This document shows, piece after piece, positions 1 to 8,135 of a stretch of 64,000 nucleotides of DNA. The DNA lies in assembly GCF_019420015.1 (NCBI RefSeq), contig NZ_JAHZIA010000007.1:40547-104546 (forward strand), in the 5' to 3' direction. Source of the DNA: Anaerofustis sp. (lineage in GTDB: Bacteria; Bacillota; Clostridia; Eubacteriales; Anaerofustaceae). The notes beneath the pieces are model-generated. The model did no database searches, was not told where the DNA came from, and worked only from the letters and a program-made list of their open reading frames with translations. The position numbers and the translations under genes were made by a program. How positions within the stretch are numbered: the stretch's first letter is position 1; every line of letters begins with the position of its first letter.

Positions 1-232
1 TAAAATTTTCAATACCCGATACAGTATCTACTTCAACATCAATTATACCTTTTTTAATTTCCTCAACGATTAAGTCATGAGCCTTTGCCCAAACTTTATC
101 TGTTTTTTCCGTTGTTCCTTCTAAGAAAGAGTCATCACCTTCGTAAGCAGTGTAGTTTCTTTGAATAAAATCTCTTACGTTTATTTCTTTTTCCCAAACA
201 CCGCTTTTAAAATCATACCATGGATTAGTCAT
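1..232 (-). CDS. pflB: Pyruvate formate-lyase, N-terminal part (cut by window edge)
   Basis: Formate C-acetyltransferase, a cytoplasmic glycyl-radical enzyme that converts pyruvate and CoA to acetyl-CoA and formate in anaerobic fermentation. Only about 77 N-terminal residues lie in the window; they begin MTNPWYDFKSGVW and contain INVRDFIQRNY and EGDDSFLEG, which match the conserved start of PflB. The radical glycine and active-site cysteines are outside. An AGGAGG-like ribosome site sits just upstream of the ATG at 232. It lies 23 nt downstream of pflA in the same direction, so the activase gene comes first here. Identity rests on the N-terminus and on the neighbour. Confidence 0.88.
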   Translation of the reverse strand, partial: MTNPWYDFKSGVWEKEINVRDFIQRNYTAYEGDDSFLEGTTEKTDKVWAKAHDLIVEEIKKGIIDVEVDTVSGIENF

Positions 233-255
233 ATAATTCCTCCCTTGACTTAAAT

Positions 256-957
256 TTATTTATTAAAAAATATCTTTTGATATTTTTCAACCACATCTTT
301 TTCCATAGGTTTTATATTCTCCAAAGAATAATCAATTCCCATGACATTGTACTTTTCCTTTCCAAGTTGATGGAAAGGAAGAAGTTCAACTTTTTCAACA
401 TTTTTTATTGTATCAATATACCTTTTTAAATCTTTTATATGTTCTTCACTGTCCGTAAGCCCAGGCACAACAACGTGCCTTATCCATATTGGTATATTGT
501 TTTCTTGTACCTTTTCAATGAATTTTAAAGTTTCATCTTGTTTTCTTCTTGTTATTTCATTATATTTTTCATAATCTTCATGTTTTATATCATAAAGAAT
601 TAAATCAGTATATTTAAGTATTTCATCATAATCACCCTTACCGTACCCCGCGGTATCAATACAAGTGTGAATATCAAGCTCTTTACATTTTTTTAAAAGC
701 TCAAGCAAAAATTCCGACTGCATTAAAGGTTCTCCTCCGGAAAAAGTGACTCCTCCGTTATTTTTAAAATAAGGTTTAAAACGCTTTATTTTATTTATAA
801 CTTCTTCAGCCGTCATTTCTTCGCCTGCACACAAATCCCATGTATCCGGATTATGACAATACAAACATCTAAGATTGCATCCTTGAAAGAATACAACCGT
901 TCGTATTCCGGGACCATCTACGAGCCCCATAGATTCTATTGAATGTATTCTTCCCAT
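256..957 (-). CDS. pflA: Pyruvate formate-lyase activating enzyme
   Basis: Radical SAM enzyme that abstracts hydrogen from the catalytic glycine of PflB. The 233-residue length is normal. The CxxxCxxC iron-sulfur motif is visible at residues 27-34 (CNLRCLYC), followed by a GGEP motif (SGGEPLMQ) that binds SAM. The start MGRIHSIES fits the family, and AGGAGG precedes the ATG. Transcribed before pflB with a 23-nt gap, hence probably one operon. This order (activase first) is the reverse of the common pflB-pflA arrangement. The sequence supports the assignment strongly. Confidence 0.95.
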   Translation of the reverse strand: MGRIHSIESMGLVDGPGIRTVVFFQGCNLRCLYCHNPDTWDLCAGEEMTAEEVINKIKRFKPYFKNNGGVTFSGGEPLMQSEFLLELLKKCKELDIHTCIDTAGYGKGDYDEILKYTDLILYDIKHEDYEKYNEITRRKQDETLKFIEKVQENNIPIWIRHVVVPGLTDSEEHIKDLKRYIDTIKNVEKVELLPFHQLGKEKYNVMGIDYSLENIKPMEKDVVEKYQKIFFNK

Positions 958-1112
958 ATTTCCTCCTTTTAAGATTAAATGTCTATATATGTTATTTTAA
1001 CTTATTTCATACCTTTAAACAATATAATTTAATCGGTATTAAATATTTTTTATTGTTTTTATTCCTCCTTATTTAAATTAACAATAAATATATTGTTTAA
1101 TACATTATACAA

Positions 1113-1140
1113 TAAAATGTTAGTTTATGCTAACATTTTA
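1113..1140. promoter_or_regulatory. Perfect 11-bp inverted repeat between pflA and the CDF gene
   Basis: Arms TAAAATGTTAG and CTAACATTTTA flank a 6-base centre (TTTATG). It lies between two divergent genes, about 155 bp upstream of pflA and 105 bp upstream of the cation efflux gene, so it could be an operator for either. No T-run follows, so it does not look like a terminator. The half-site resembles a Rex half-site, but the spacing is 2 bp too wide for the usual Rex box. Confidence 0.4.
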
Positions 1141-1244
1141 TCAAAAAAATAATATTTTTTATTTATTACGAAATATTTGAATATAAAGCTTTGTAAATAT
1201 TTTTAAAATATAGTATTATAGCTTACATAAAAGGAGATGACATT

Positions 1245-2414
1245 ATGATTAATTTTTTGGTAAAAAAATTCATTAAGAATCACGAAGACATACAAAATGA
1301 AAAAGTAAGAAGTTCTTACGGAATACTTTGCAGTATAATGGGCATTATTTTTAATGTCATTTTATTCATTATAAAATACATTGCCGGACTGATAAGCGGA
1401 TCAATTGCCATTACGGCAGATGCTTTTAATAACCTTTCGGATGCAGGTTCTTCGATTATAACATTAATCGGATTTAAATTTGCAGGTATGGAGCCGGACT
1501 TGGAACATCCTTTCGGACATGGCAGAATAGAATATATATCGGGATTTGCCGTTTCGGTACTTATAATACTTATGGGAGCAGAGCTGTTAAAATCTTCATT
1601 TGAAAAAATTATTAATCCCCAGTCAATAGATACATCGACAGTATCTTTCATAATCTTAATCATTTCAATAATGGTTAAGTTATATATGTCAATATACAAT
1701 AAAAGCATAGGAGAAAAAATAAATTCTTCGGGAATGAAAGCAACGGCAACGGACAGCAGAAGCGACTGTATAGCAACCTTGGTAGTTCTTCTGTCAATGC
1801 TCGTTACAAAATTGACAAACTTCAATATTGACGGATACAGTGGATTTATTGTTGCAGGATTTATTTTATATGCAGGGTATGATGCAGCAAAAGAAACATT
1901 GAGTCCTCTTCTCGGAAAACTTCCTGATAAGTCACTGGTAAAAAGCATAGAAGATATAGTTTTAAAATATGAAGATATAGTCGGAATACACGATCTTGTG
2001 GTTCACGATTACGGTCCGGGCAGGCTTATGATATCTTTACATGCAGAAGTACCCGGAAGTGGAGATATTTTTATTTTACATGATGAAATAGACAGTGCAG
2101 AAAGAGAGTTAAATGAAAAATTACATTGTGAAGCCGTAATACATATGGATCCAATAGATACGGATAATAAAGAAGTTATGAAGATGAAAGATAAAGTAGG
2201 GCAGATGATAAAAAGTGAAATAGACGAAATCATATCCATTCATGATTTTAGGATGGTAAAAGGTCCTACTCATACAAACATTATCTTCGATGCCGTCATT
2301 CCACCAAAATATAAAATGGCTGAAAAAGAAGTGGAAGAAAAAATTAAAGAAATAGTTAAATCAAATTTCAATAATTATTTTGCTATCGTTAAAGTTGAAA
2401 GTACTTATATATAA
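1245..2414 (+). CDS. Cation diffusion facilitator family transporter (possibly Mn efflux)
   Basis: CDF-family divalent metal/proton antiporter of the inner membrane. The 389 residues are made of about six membrane helices in the first 220 residues and a soluble C-terminal domain of about 170 residues that is longer than usual. The helix 2 metal motif reads NNLSDAG (N-x3-D) and the helix 5 motif reads DSRSD (D-x3-D). Zinc transporters of this family usually have H-x3-D in helix 5, whereas N/D-x3-D with D-x3-D is typical of manganese exporters, so Mn is inferred. AAAGGAG precedes the start. The next gene, dgt, follows after 55 bp and may be cotranscribed. Confidence 0.9.
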   Translation: MINFLVKKFIKNHEDIQNEKVRSSYGILCSIMGIIFNVILFIIKYIAGLISGSIAITADAFNNLSDAGSSIITLIGFKFAGMEPDLEHPFGHGRIEYISGFAVSVLIILMGAELLKSSFEKIINPQSIDTSTVSFIILIISIMVKLYMSIYNKSIGEKINSSGMKATATDSRSDCIATLVVLLSMLVTKLTNFNIDGYSGFIVAGFILYAGYDAAKETLSPLLGKLPDKSLVKSIEDIVLKYEDIVGIHDLVVHDYGPGRLMISLHAEVPGSGDIFILHDEIDSAERELNEKLHCEAVIHMDPIDTDNKEVMKMKDKVGQMIKSEIDEIISIHDFRMVKGPTHTNIIFDAVIPPKYKMAEKEVEEKIKEIVKSNFNNYFAIVKVESTYI

Positions 2415-2469
2415 GTTATTAATCTTATATTTTAGAATGATAAAATTTATATAAAGGAAAAATACTAAA

Positions 2470-3681
2470 ATGAAAAAATTAAAATATCAGCAGTTGTCAG
2501 AAGAAATACAAAACCAAATAATAAAAGACAGAAAAGAACACAAAGAAAATCCTTATAAATTTAAAGACGAAAACATAATAAGAAGAAATCCAAACCATGA
2601 CAACGCAACACTATGGCGTCCGGCTTTTGTTAGAGACACAGAAAAAATCATGCATATTCCTTACTATAACAGGTATTCTGACAAAACCCAAGTATTTTCT
2701 TTTTACAAAAACGACGATATATCAAGACGTGCATTTCATGTACAACTGGTTTCCAGAATAGCAAGAAATATAGGAAATATGTTAAATCTAAATATTGATT
2801 TAATAGAAGCAATAGCCTTGGGGCATGATATTGGGCATACACCTTTCGGACACGCAGGAGAAAGTATACTAAACGAAATTTATAATGGACATACAGGAAG
2901 ATATTTTAATCATAATGTACACAGTGTCAGAGTTTTGGATAAAATAGCCAAAAGAAATATATCACTGCAGGTTTTAGACGGAATTTTATGTCACAACGGT
3001 GAACTGGAGCAAAAAGAATATAAACCAATTGAATTAAACAATTTTGAGGACTTTGACGAAAAAACCGAAAAATGTTACATTGACGAAAAAAATATAGGAC
3101 ACCTCATACCTTCTACATTGGAAGCCTGTGTGGTAAGAATAAGCGATATGATAGCCTACATAGGAAAAGACAGACAAGACGCGGAAAAGTTAGGAATGAT
3201 AAATGTAAATTCAGCTTTCTCAAAAGGGAAAATAGGAGGAACAAATGCAGAGATAATCAATAATTTATCCGTTAACATAATCGAAAACAGTTATGGAAAG
3301 CCATATTTACAAATGGATGAAGATGTATATGACGCACTCAGATGCGGAAAAAAAGAAAATTACGAATTTATATATAAAGATAAAAGCGTAACCGAAGAAT
3401 ATGAAAAAAATATAAAACCGATGTTTTGGGATTTATACAACACATTCTTAACAGATTTGAAAAAAGGAAACAAAAATTCCCTAATTTACAAGCATCATAT
3501 AAAATACGTAAACAATTTAAATAAATATTCAAATGACGAACTTAATTATGAAGAAAACGATAAAAATGACATAGTCACCGATTATATTGCAAGCATGACG
3601 GATGATTATTTTATAGATTTGCACAAATATTTATTCCCAAACAGCAAATATAAAATTGAATATAAAGGTTACTTCAAATAA
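2470..3681 (+). CDS. dgt: Deoxyguanosinetriphosphate triphosphohydrolase-like protein (HD domain)
   Basis: Cytoplasmic dNTP triphosphohydrolase that cleaves dNTP to deoxynucleoside and tripolyphosphate and so limits the dNTP pool. The HD-superfamily metal site is visible as GHDIGHTPFGHAGE, with HD at residues 119-120, and a second conserved Asp in VRISDMIAYIGKD. The 403-residue length suits Dgt proteins of Firmicutes. AAAGGA stands before the ATG. It follows the CDF gene by 55 bp and ends at a strong bidirectional terminator facing udp. Substrate preference cannot be read from the sequence. Confidence 0.88.
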   Translation: MKKLKYQQLSEEIQNQIIKDRKEHKENPYKFKDENIIRRNPNHDNATLWRPAFVRDTEKIMHIPYYNRYSDKTQVFSFYKNDDISRRAFHVQLVSRIARNIGNMLNLNIDLIEAIALGHDIGHTPFGHAGESILNEIYNGHTGRYFNHNVHSVRVLDKIAKRNISLQVLDGILCHNGELEQKEYKPIELNNFEDFDEKTEKCYIDEKNIGHLIPSTLEACVVRISDMIAYIGKDRQDAEKLGMINVNSAFSKGKIGGTNAEIINNLSVNIIENSYGKPYLQMDEDVYDALRCGKKENYEFIYKDKSVTEEYEKNIKPMFWDLYNTFLTDLKKGNKNSLIYKHHIKYVNNLNKYSNDELNYEENDKNDIVTDYIASMTDDYFIDLHKYLFPNSKYKIEYKGYFK

Positions 3682-3737
3682 AAAAGAACAAAAAACATTT
3701 ATTACCCGGGGAATAAATATATATTTTTAACATTCAC

Positions 3738-3787
3738 AAAAAATACTCTGTACACATTACAAAAATATAGTACAGAGTATTTTTAAT
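3738..3787. terminator. Bidirectional terminator between dgt and udp
   Basis: Arms AAAATACTCTGTA (3740-3752) and TACAGAGTATTTT (3771-3783) with flanking A and T runs. It serves the convergent genes dgt (+) and udp (-). Confidence 0.85.
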
Positions 3788-3789
3788 AA

Positions 3790-4566
3790 TTATTCATTAT
3801 CCTCTTTTATTAGTCGCCTTATTGCTTCTACGGCAACTTTTATAACTTCATTAGTATCATGAACCTGAACATTATCAAGTCCGGCTTTTTCTCTTTCTTG
3901 ATTTGCTATAGCAAGAAAACAAGCCCCACACCTTACTTTTAAATAACTGGCAACTATAAATAAAGAAGCACTTTCCATTTCGCTTGCTTTACATCCAAGC
4001 TTACACCATGCATCCCACTTATTGAGAAGTTCACTTTTGTTAGGAAGTGTTTCTGGGCTATGCTGACCATAAAAAGAATCTTTACTTTGAACAACTCCTA
4101 TGTGATTTCTAAGTCCAAACTTATCCGCTGCATGTTTAAGGGCTGTTACTATTTCAAAATCAGCAACGGCAGGATATTCAATTGGCGCATATTCCTTGGA
4201 TGTTCCTTCAAATCTTATCGCACCACTCGCAATGACAATATCTCCGCCTTTTACATTTAAGTCCATTCCTCCACATGTTCCGACCCTTATGAAAGTTTCG
4301 GCTCCGCAAACCTTTAATTCTTCCATTGCTATTACGGCAGAAGGTCCGCCTATACCCGTTGAAGTAACGGAAACTTTTATTCCATCCAGTGTCCCAGTAT
4401 AAGTAACAAATTCTCTGGAATCAGCAACAAGCTTCGCATCATCAAAATATTTTGCTATTTCAGCACATCTTTTCGGATCTCCCGGAAGAAGCACATATTT
4501 CCCGACTTCGCCCTTCCTAACTCCTATATGATACTGTTTGCCACTACCCTGTGCATAATCAATCAT
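3790..4566 (-). CDS. udp: Uridine phosphorylase
   Basis: Cytoplasmic nucleoside phosphorylase that splits uridine with phosphate into uracil and ribose 1-phosphate. The 258-residue protein has the NP-I family features: LLPGDPKR phosphate-binding loop near residue 28, STGIGGPSA, RVGTCGG and the late EMESASLF nucleoside-binding motif. The overall pattern (SREFVTYTG, EYPAVADFEIVTAL) follows Udp rather than purine phosphorylase DeoD. It shares the minus strand with the LOG-family gene immediately upstream (18-nt gap). With upp at 22 kb it would complete uridine salvage via uracil. Confidence 0.9.
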   Translation of the reverse strand: MIDYAQGSGKQYHIGVRKGEVGKYVLLPGDPKRCAEIAKYFDDAKLVADSREFVTYTGTLDGIKVSVTSTGIGGPSAVIAMEELKVCGAETFIRVGTCGGMDLNVKGGDIVIASGAIRFEGTSKEYAPIEYPAVADFEIVTALKHAADKFGLRNHIGVVQSKDSFYGQHSPETLPNKSELLNKWDAWCKLGCKASEMESASLFIVASYLKVRCGACFLAIANQEREKAGLDNVQVHDTNEVIKVAVEAIRRLIKEDNE

Positions 4567-4584
4567 AGTCTTTTCCTTCCTTAA

Positions 4585-5121
4585 CTAATAATTTTCAAGA
4601 TAATTAAACATATCACTCATACTGTCGGTAATATAAAACAAGTCAAAAATATTTTCATTCATCATATTTTCTTTTATTATTTTTTTCATAAACAAAATTA
4701 AATCATTGAAAAAATCTTTATGATTAAATAATACAATCGGTTTATCCCAAATACCCTTATTCTTTAAAACCAATATTTCAAAAAATTCGTCCAGTGTTCC
4801 AATTCCACCGGGAAGTATGATAAAGCCGTCTGAGTTATCTTCCATATATAATTTTCTTTCACTCATATTTTTCTTTGATATAAGCGTAGAACATTCTTTA
4901 TAAACAAAATTTTCCATATCGGAATCATCTAGAATTATACCCATTGTTTCTCTATTATTGTTATTTACAGCTTTTGCAAGCTCACCTAAAAGTCCGTTTT
5001 TACCTCCTCCGAAAATAAGATTATGACCTCTTTTTGCAAGAGCCTCACCTATGTTCTTTGAAACTTGTATCATTTTTTCATCTAAATTTTTTGAATAGGA
5101 ACCATAAATACAAATATTCAT
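4585..5121 (-). CDS. LOG-family protein (TIGR00730, putative nucleotide phosphoribohydrolase)
   Basis: Rossmann-fold protein of the family once labelled lysine decarboxylase. Characterised members cleave nucleoside 5'-monophosphates (cytokinin riboside monophosphates, AMP) to base and ribose 5-phosphate. The signature PGGIGTLDE is at residues 104-112 and the GGGKNGLLG phosphate loop at 38-46. The 178-residue length is usual. It is the first gene of an apparent two-gene unit with udp, which fits a role in nucleotide or base salvage. The exact substrate is unknown. Confidence 0.85.
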   Translation of the reverse strand: MNICIYGSYSKNLDEKMIQVSKNIGEALAKRGHNLIFGGGKNGLLGELAKAVNNNNRETMGIILDDSDMENFVYKECSTLISKKNMSERKLYMEDNSDGFIILPGGIGTLDEFFEILVLKNKGIWDKPIVLFNHKDFFNDLILFMKKIIKENMMNENIFDLFYITDSMSDMFNYLENY

Positions 5122-5213
5122 ATAATCACCTCTGTTTCTTTATTTTATTGTATCATAATAAACTAACTGTAAGTAAAATATTGTTAAAATAAATACATGA
5201 ATGTATGAATAAT

Positions 5214-5257
5214 TTGTATGATAATTATTGACAAACATCAGACAAGTTTCATATAAT
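5214..5257 (+). promoter_or_regulatory. Promoter of the FadR-type gene with two TTGTNNGAT elements
   Basis: TTGACA at 5228-5233 and TATAAT at 5252-5257 with an 18-bp spacer form a sigma-A promoter. TTGTATGAT (5214-5222) and, on the other strand, TTGTCTGAT (5237-5245) flank and overlap it with centres 23 bp apart. The same element recurs before ilvC. This suggests autoregulation by the FadR-type protein. Confidence 0.55.
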
Positions 5258-5288
5258 CAATATTAATCAAATTTTGCAGGAGATATAT

Positions 5289-5990
5289 ATGGAAATCGAA
5301 AAAAAGAATTTAACACAAAACACTGCTGATATACTTAGAAATTTCATACTAAAAGATCATTTATATAAACCAGGGGAAAAACTCCCAAATGAAAATATCC
5401 TTTCATCCAAACTTGGCGTAAGCAGATCAACTTTAAGAGAAGCCATAAGAATTTTGGTATCCGAAGGTATTTTAGATGTTCAAAGAGGAAGAGGTACATT
5501 CGTAACCAACACTTTAAACCGCTATACAAAAAGCAATATCGACATAAAATCCTTCTCCGATATGAAAATAACACTCAGAGATTTATATGAAACAAGAATG
5601 ATTTTTGAACCTGAAGCGGCAGCTTTAGCATGTAAAAGAGCTAAAGACAAAGAAATAGAAAACATTTTATTACTCGGAGAAAAATGTCAGGATTTAATAC
5701 TAGAAAATCCGTTGAGCAAAAAGAGAATAAAATCAGAAAGTGAATTTCACGGCTCTATAATCAAAGCATCTCACAATGAATTTATAAGCAGTTTTCTTCC
5801 CGTATTGACTCAAACTATCGAAAAAACATTTGCACTTAATTTTAATTTAGACATAATAGCAAAAGATGCATACAAAGATCATATAATGATAATGAATTTT
5901 TTAAAAAAACGTGATGCAGAAGCACTTAAAAGCGCAGTAACAATTCATCTTCATCACGCATTTTGGACGGAAGAGCTTTCTTGGAAATAA
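5289..5990 (+). CDS. FadR/GntR-family transcriptional regulator (FCD domain)
   Basis: DNA-binding regulator of the FadR subfamily. The winged-helix part lies at about residues 5-70 with the typical PGEKLPNENILSSKLGVSRSTLREAIRIL segment split over the HTH. An all-helical FCD ligand-binding domain follows (DLYETRMIFEPEAAALA, and paired histidines such as FHGSIIKASHN and IHLHHAFW that often bind a metal and a carboxylate effector). The ATG at 5289 is chosen because AGGAG lies 6 nt upstream; an earlier TTG overlaps that site. It precedes ilvC by 142 bp in the same direction and shares a sequence element with the ilvC promoter, so it probably controls ilvC. The ligand is unknown. Confidence 0.88.
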   Translation: MEIEKKNLTQNTADILRNFILKDHLYKPGEKLPNENILSSKLGVSRSTLREAIRILVSEGILDVQRGRGTFVTNTLNRYTKSNIDIKSFSDMKITLRDLYETRMIFEPEAAALACKRAKDKEIENILLLGEKCQDLILENPLSKKRIKSESEFHGSIIKASHNEFISSFLPVLTQTIEKTFALNFNLDIIAKDAYKDHIMIMNFLKKRDAEALKSAVTIHLHHAFWTEELSWK

Positions 5991-6049
5991 AAAATAATTT
6001 TAAGTTAAGTTAAAAACATCAATAATATTTTTTTATTTTCATAAAACTC

Positions 6050-6113
6050 TTGACAATAGTCTCAATTGGTTTTAAAATAAACATCATACAAGTATAGTTA
6101 AGTTGTCATACAA
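6050..6113 (+). promoter_or_regulatory. ilvC promoter with two candidate FadR-type operators
   Basis: TTGACA at 6050-6055 and TAAAAT at 6073-6078 (17-bp spacer). Just downstream are ATCATACAA (6083-6091, the reverse complement of TTGTATGAT) and TTGTCATACAA (6103-6113), a match to the TTGTNNNACAA form seen for many FadR-family sites. Centres are about 21 bp apart. Their place after the start point would suit repression. Confidence 0.55.
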
Positions 6114-6132
6114 ATATATAGGAGGAATAAAA

Positions 6133-7158
6133 ATGGATAATTTCAAAATATTTTATCAAGAAGATTGTAACTTATCATTATTAGACGGGAAAACAATTGC
6201 AATTATAGGATATGGAAGCCAGGGACATGCACATGCATTGAACTTAAAAGAATCAGGATGTAACGTAATAGTAGGTCTTTACAACGGTTCTAAATCTTGG
6301 GAAAAGGCAGAAAAACAAGGGCTAGAAGTTTATACAGCTGCAGAAGCCGCAAAAAAAGCGGACATTATCATGATTTTAATCAATGACGAAAAACAAGCAG
6401 ATATGTATAAAAATGATATTGAACCTAATTTAGAAGAAGGAAACATGCTAATGTTTGCTCATGGTTTCAATATTCACTACGGATGTATCGTACCACCAAA
6501 AAATGTTGACGTAACAATGATTGCTCCTAAAGCACCGGGACATACAGTTCGTTCAGAATATTTGGAAGGAAAAGGGACTCCTTGCTTAATCGCAGTTGAA
6601 CAAGACGCAACAGGTAAAGCACAAGACATTGCACTTGCTTATGCTGCAGGTATAGGCGGAGCAAGAGCCGGAGTACTTGAAACAACTTTCAGAATCGAAA
6701 CAGAAACAGACTTATTCGGAGAACAAGCTGTTCTTTGCGGCGGTCTATGCGAACTAATGCAAGCAGGATTCGAAACATTGGTAGAAGCGGGATATGATGC
6801 AAGAAATGCATATTTTGAATGTATTCATGAAATGAAATTAATCGTTGATTTAATTTACCAATCAGGATTTGAAGGTATGAGATACTCTATTTCAAATACA
6901 GCTGAATACGGTGATTACATAACAGGCAAAAAAATCATTACCGACGAAAGCAGAAAAGCAATGAAAGAAGTTCTTTCTGATATTCAAGACGGCTCATTCG
7001 CAAAAGAGTTCTTACTTGATATGTCAAATGCAGGAAGACAAGTTCATTTTAAAGCTATGAGAAAATTAGCTGCAGAACATCCATCAGAATCTGTAGGTAA
7101 AGAAATACGTAAATTATACAGCTGGAATGACGAAAACGATAAATTAATCAATAACTAA
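6133..7158 (+). CDS. ilvC: Ketol-acid reductoisomerase
   Basis: NADPH- or NADH-dependent, Mg-requiring enzyme of valine, leucine and isoleucine synthesis that isomerises and reduces acetolactate to dihydroxyisovalerate. The 341 residues form a class I (short) KARI: Rossmann motif GYGSQGHAHALNLKESG near residue 20, MIAPKAPGHTVR, and the C-terminal knot domain with the metal ligands in ETETDLFGEQAVLCGG and ECIHEMKLIVD. The start at 6133 is set by GGAGGAATAAAA; an earlier in-frame start has no such site. No other branched-chain genes are nearby, so ilvC stands alone with its regulator. A terminator follows. Confidence 0.93.
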   Translation: MDNFKIFYQEDCNLSLLDGKTIAIIGYGSQGHAHALNLKESGCNVIVGLYNGSKSWEKAEKQGLEVYTAAEAAKKADIIMILINDEKQADMYKNDIEPNLEEGNMLMFAHGFNIHYGCIVPPKNVDVTMIAPKAPGHTVRSEYLEGKGTPCLIAVEQDATGKAQDIALAYAAGIGGARAGVLETTFRIETETDLFGEQAVLCGGLCELMQAGFETLVEAGYDARNAYFECIHEMKLIVDLIYQSGFEGMRYSISNTAEYGDYITGKKIITDESRKAMKEVLSDIQDGSFAKEFLLDMSNAGRQVHFKAMRKLAAEHPSESVGKEIRKLYSWNDENDKLINN

Positions 7159-7173
7159 TTATTAATGTACACA

Positions 7174-7206
7174 AAAAAGCACTGAATTGTTTCAGTGCTT
7201 TTTTAA
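7174..7206. terminator. Bidirectional terminator between ilvC and dcd
   Basis: Stem GCACTGAA / TTCAGTGC at 7180-7199 with A-run before and T-run after; serves both convergent genes. Confidence 0.88.
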
Positions 7207-7213
7207 CAAAATT

Positions 7214-7732
7214 CTATTCAAAATCTTTAAACATAAGACTTGGTTGTATACCGATATTATTCTGATATTTCCCGCTTTTATAAAGATCATATTCTCCCTT
7301 GATATCATGATAGTATATCTGACATATTTCCACATTGGGATATATTTTAATCGGTTGTATACAGAAAATTTCAAGAGTCCAATATCCGGAAAAACCAACA
7401 TCTCCGAATCCTGCCGTAACATGAATAAAAAGCCCGAGTCTTCCGGTTGAAGAACGTCCTTCAAGCATAGGTACAAACCTTTCTGTTTTGGTAAACTCAT
7501 TTGTTCTTCCAAGATATAATTTATTAGGCTCAAGTATTAATCCCTCTTCTGGAATAATAATTTTTGAAGCTTTATTTTCCTTTTTCATATCAAGAACATA
7601 ATCATCATAAACCAAAAGCTCATTGGACAATGATAGATTATAACTGTTTGGATTTATCTTTTTTTCGTCATAAGGTTCTATAATAATATCTTTACCTATA
7701 TTTTTCTTTATTTCTTTTCCAGATAATATCAT
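7214..7732 (-). CDS. dcd: dCTP deaminase
   Basis: Enzyme of the dUTPase-like trimeric fold that deaminates dCTP to dUTP on the way to dTMP. The family core is clear: EGRSSTGRLGLFIHVTAG at residues 91-108 and FSGYWTLE ending at residue 121, whose Glu is the catalytic base position. NPNSYNLSLSNEL near residue 28 is the usual N-terminal motif. The length (172) is typical of mono-functional Dcd; whether it also hydrolyses dUTP, as some bifunctional members do, cannot be told. The gene is monocistronic, convergent with ilvC. Confidence 0.9.
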   Translation of the reverse strand: MILSGKEIKKNIGKDIIIEPYDEKKINPNSYNLSLSNELLVYDDYVLDMKKENKASKIIIPEEGLILEPNKLYLGRTNEFTKTERFVPMLEGRSSTGRLGLFIHVTAGFGDVGFSGYWTLEIFCIQPIKIYPNVEICQIYYHDIKGEYDLYKSGKYQNNIGIQPSLMFKDFE

Positions 7733-7869
7733 TTTATTTCTCCGTTAAACATTATATAAATAAATTAAAAAATACGCACTTTAAACATGTAATGATTTTA
7801 ATGCAAAATGTATAAATTTTATTTATAGTATATCATAATAAAACATATTATCAATAAAATATGATTATT
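7733..7869. other. Spacer upstream of dcd
   Basis: AT-rich sequence with no supported gene; must contain the dcd promoter on the minus strand, though no clear one was recognised. Confidence 0.5.
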
Positions 7870-8037
7870 TTAGGCATACAAACATCTATGACAAACATAC
7901 CAAACAGTGGTATATATGTATATATAACATATTGGACAAAAGAAGAGCTATAAATCAGAAAAATAAATATATCTTTTTCTTCTCATTCCTAAACACTTTC
8001 TTTTGGCATAAAGACAATGGATGCTTATATTTTAAAT
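7870..8037 (+). pseudogene. Decayed remnant of the 3' end of a 3D-domain gene
   Basis: This stretch aligns with the last ~165 bp of the intact 3D-domain gene (about 12250-12418). Readable fragments are SMTNIPNSGIY, INISFSSHS and TLSFGIKTMDAYIL against SMANRPNGGIY, IDIYFSSHS and ALAFGRRTMDAYIL in the intact copy. Two in-frame stops and small indels break the frame, and many differences are G to A or C to T. The upstream two thirds of such a gene are absent. It is therefore a vestige of a duplication, lying just upstream of the SRP RNA gene. The boundaries are approximate. Confidence 0.82.
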
Positions 8038-8097
8038 TGCATTTCAATAAAATTCTAAAATAAAATTTCCTACTTTAAAAGGTATACATTATTCCCC

Positions 8098-8126
8098 TTG
8101 ACTTAATAATAAAAAGAATCTATAAT
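8098..8126 (+). promoter_or_regulatory. Promoter of the SRP RNA gene
   Basis: TTGACT at 8098-8103 and a perfect TATAAT at 8121-8126 with a 17-bp spacer; the expected start point falls within a few bases of the predicted 5' end of the RNA. Confidence 0.75.
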
Positions 8127-8135
8127 TAATAATTA

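Noticed and set aside
1113..1140. Rex binding site before pfl
   Set aside because: The half-sites look right, but the distance between them is 2 bp greater than in the Rex consensus, so only an unspecified inverted repeat is called.
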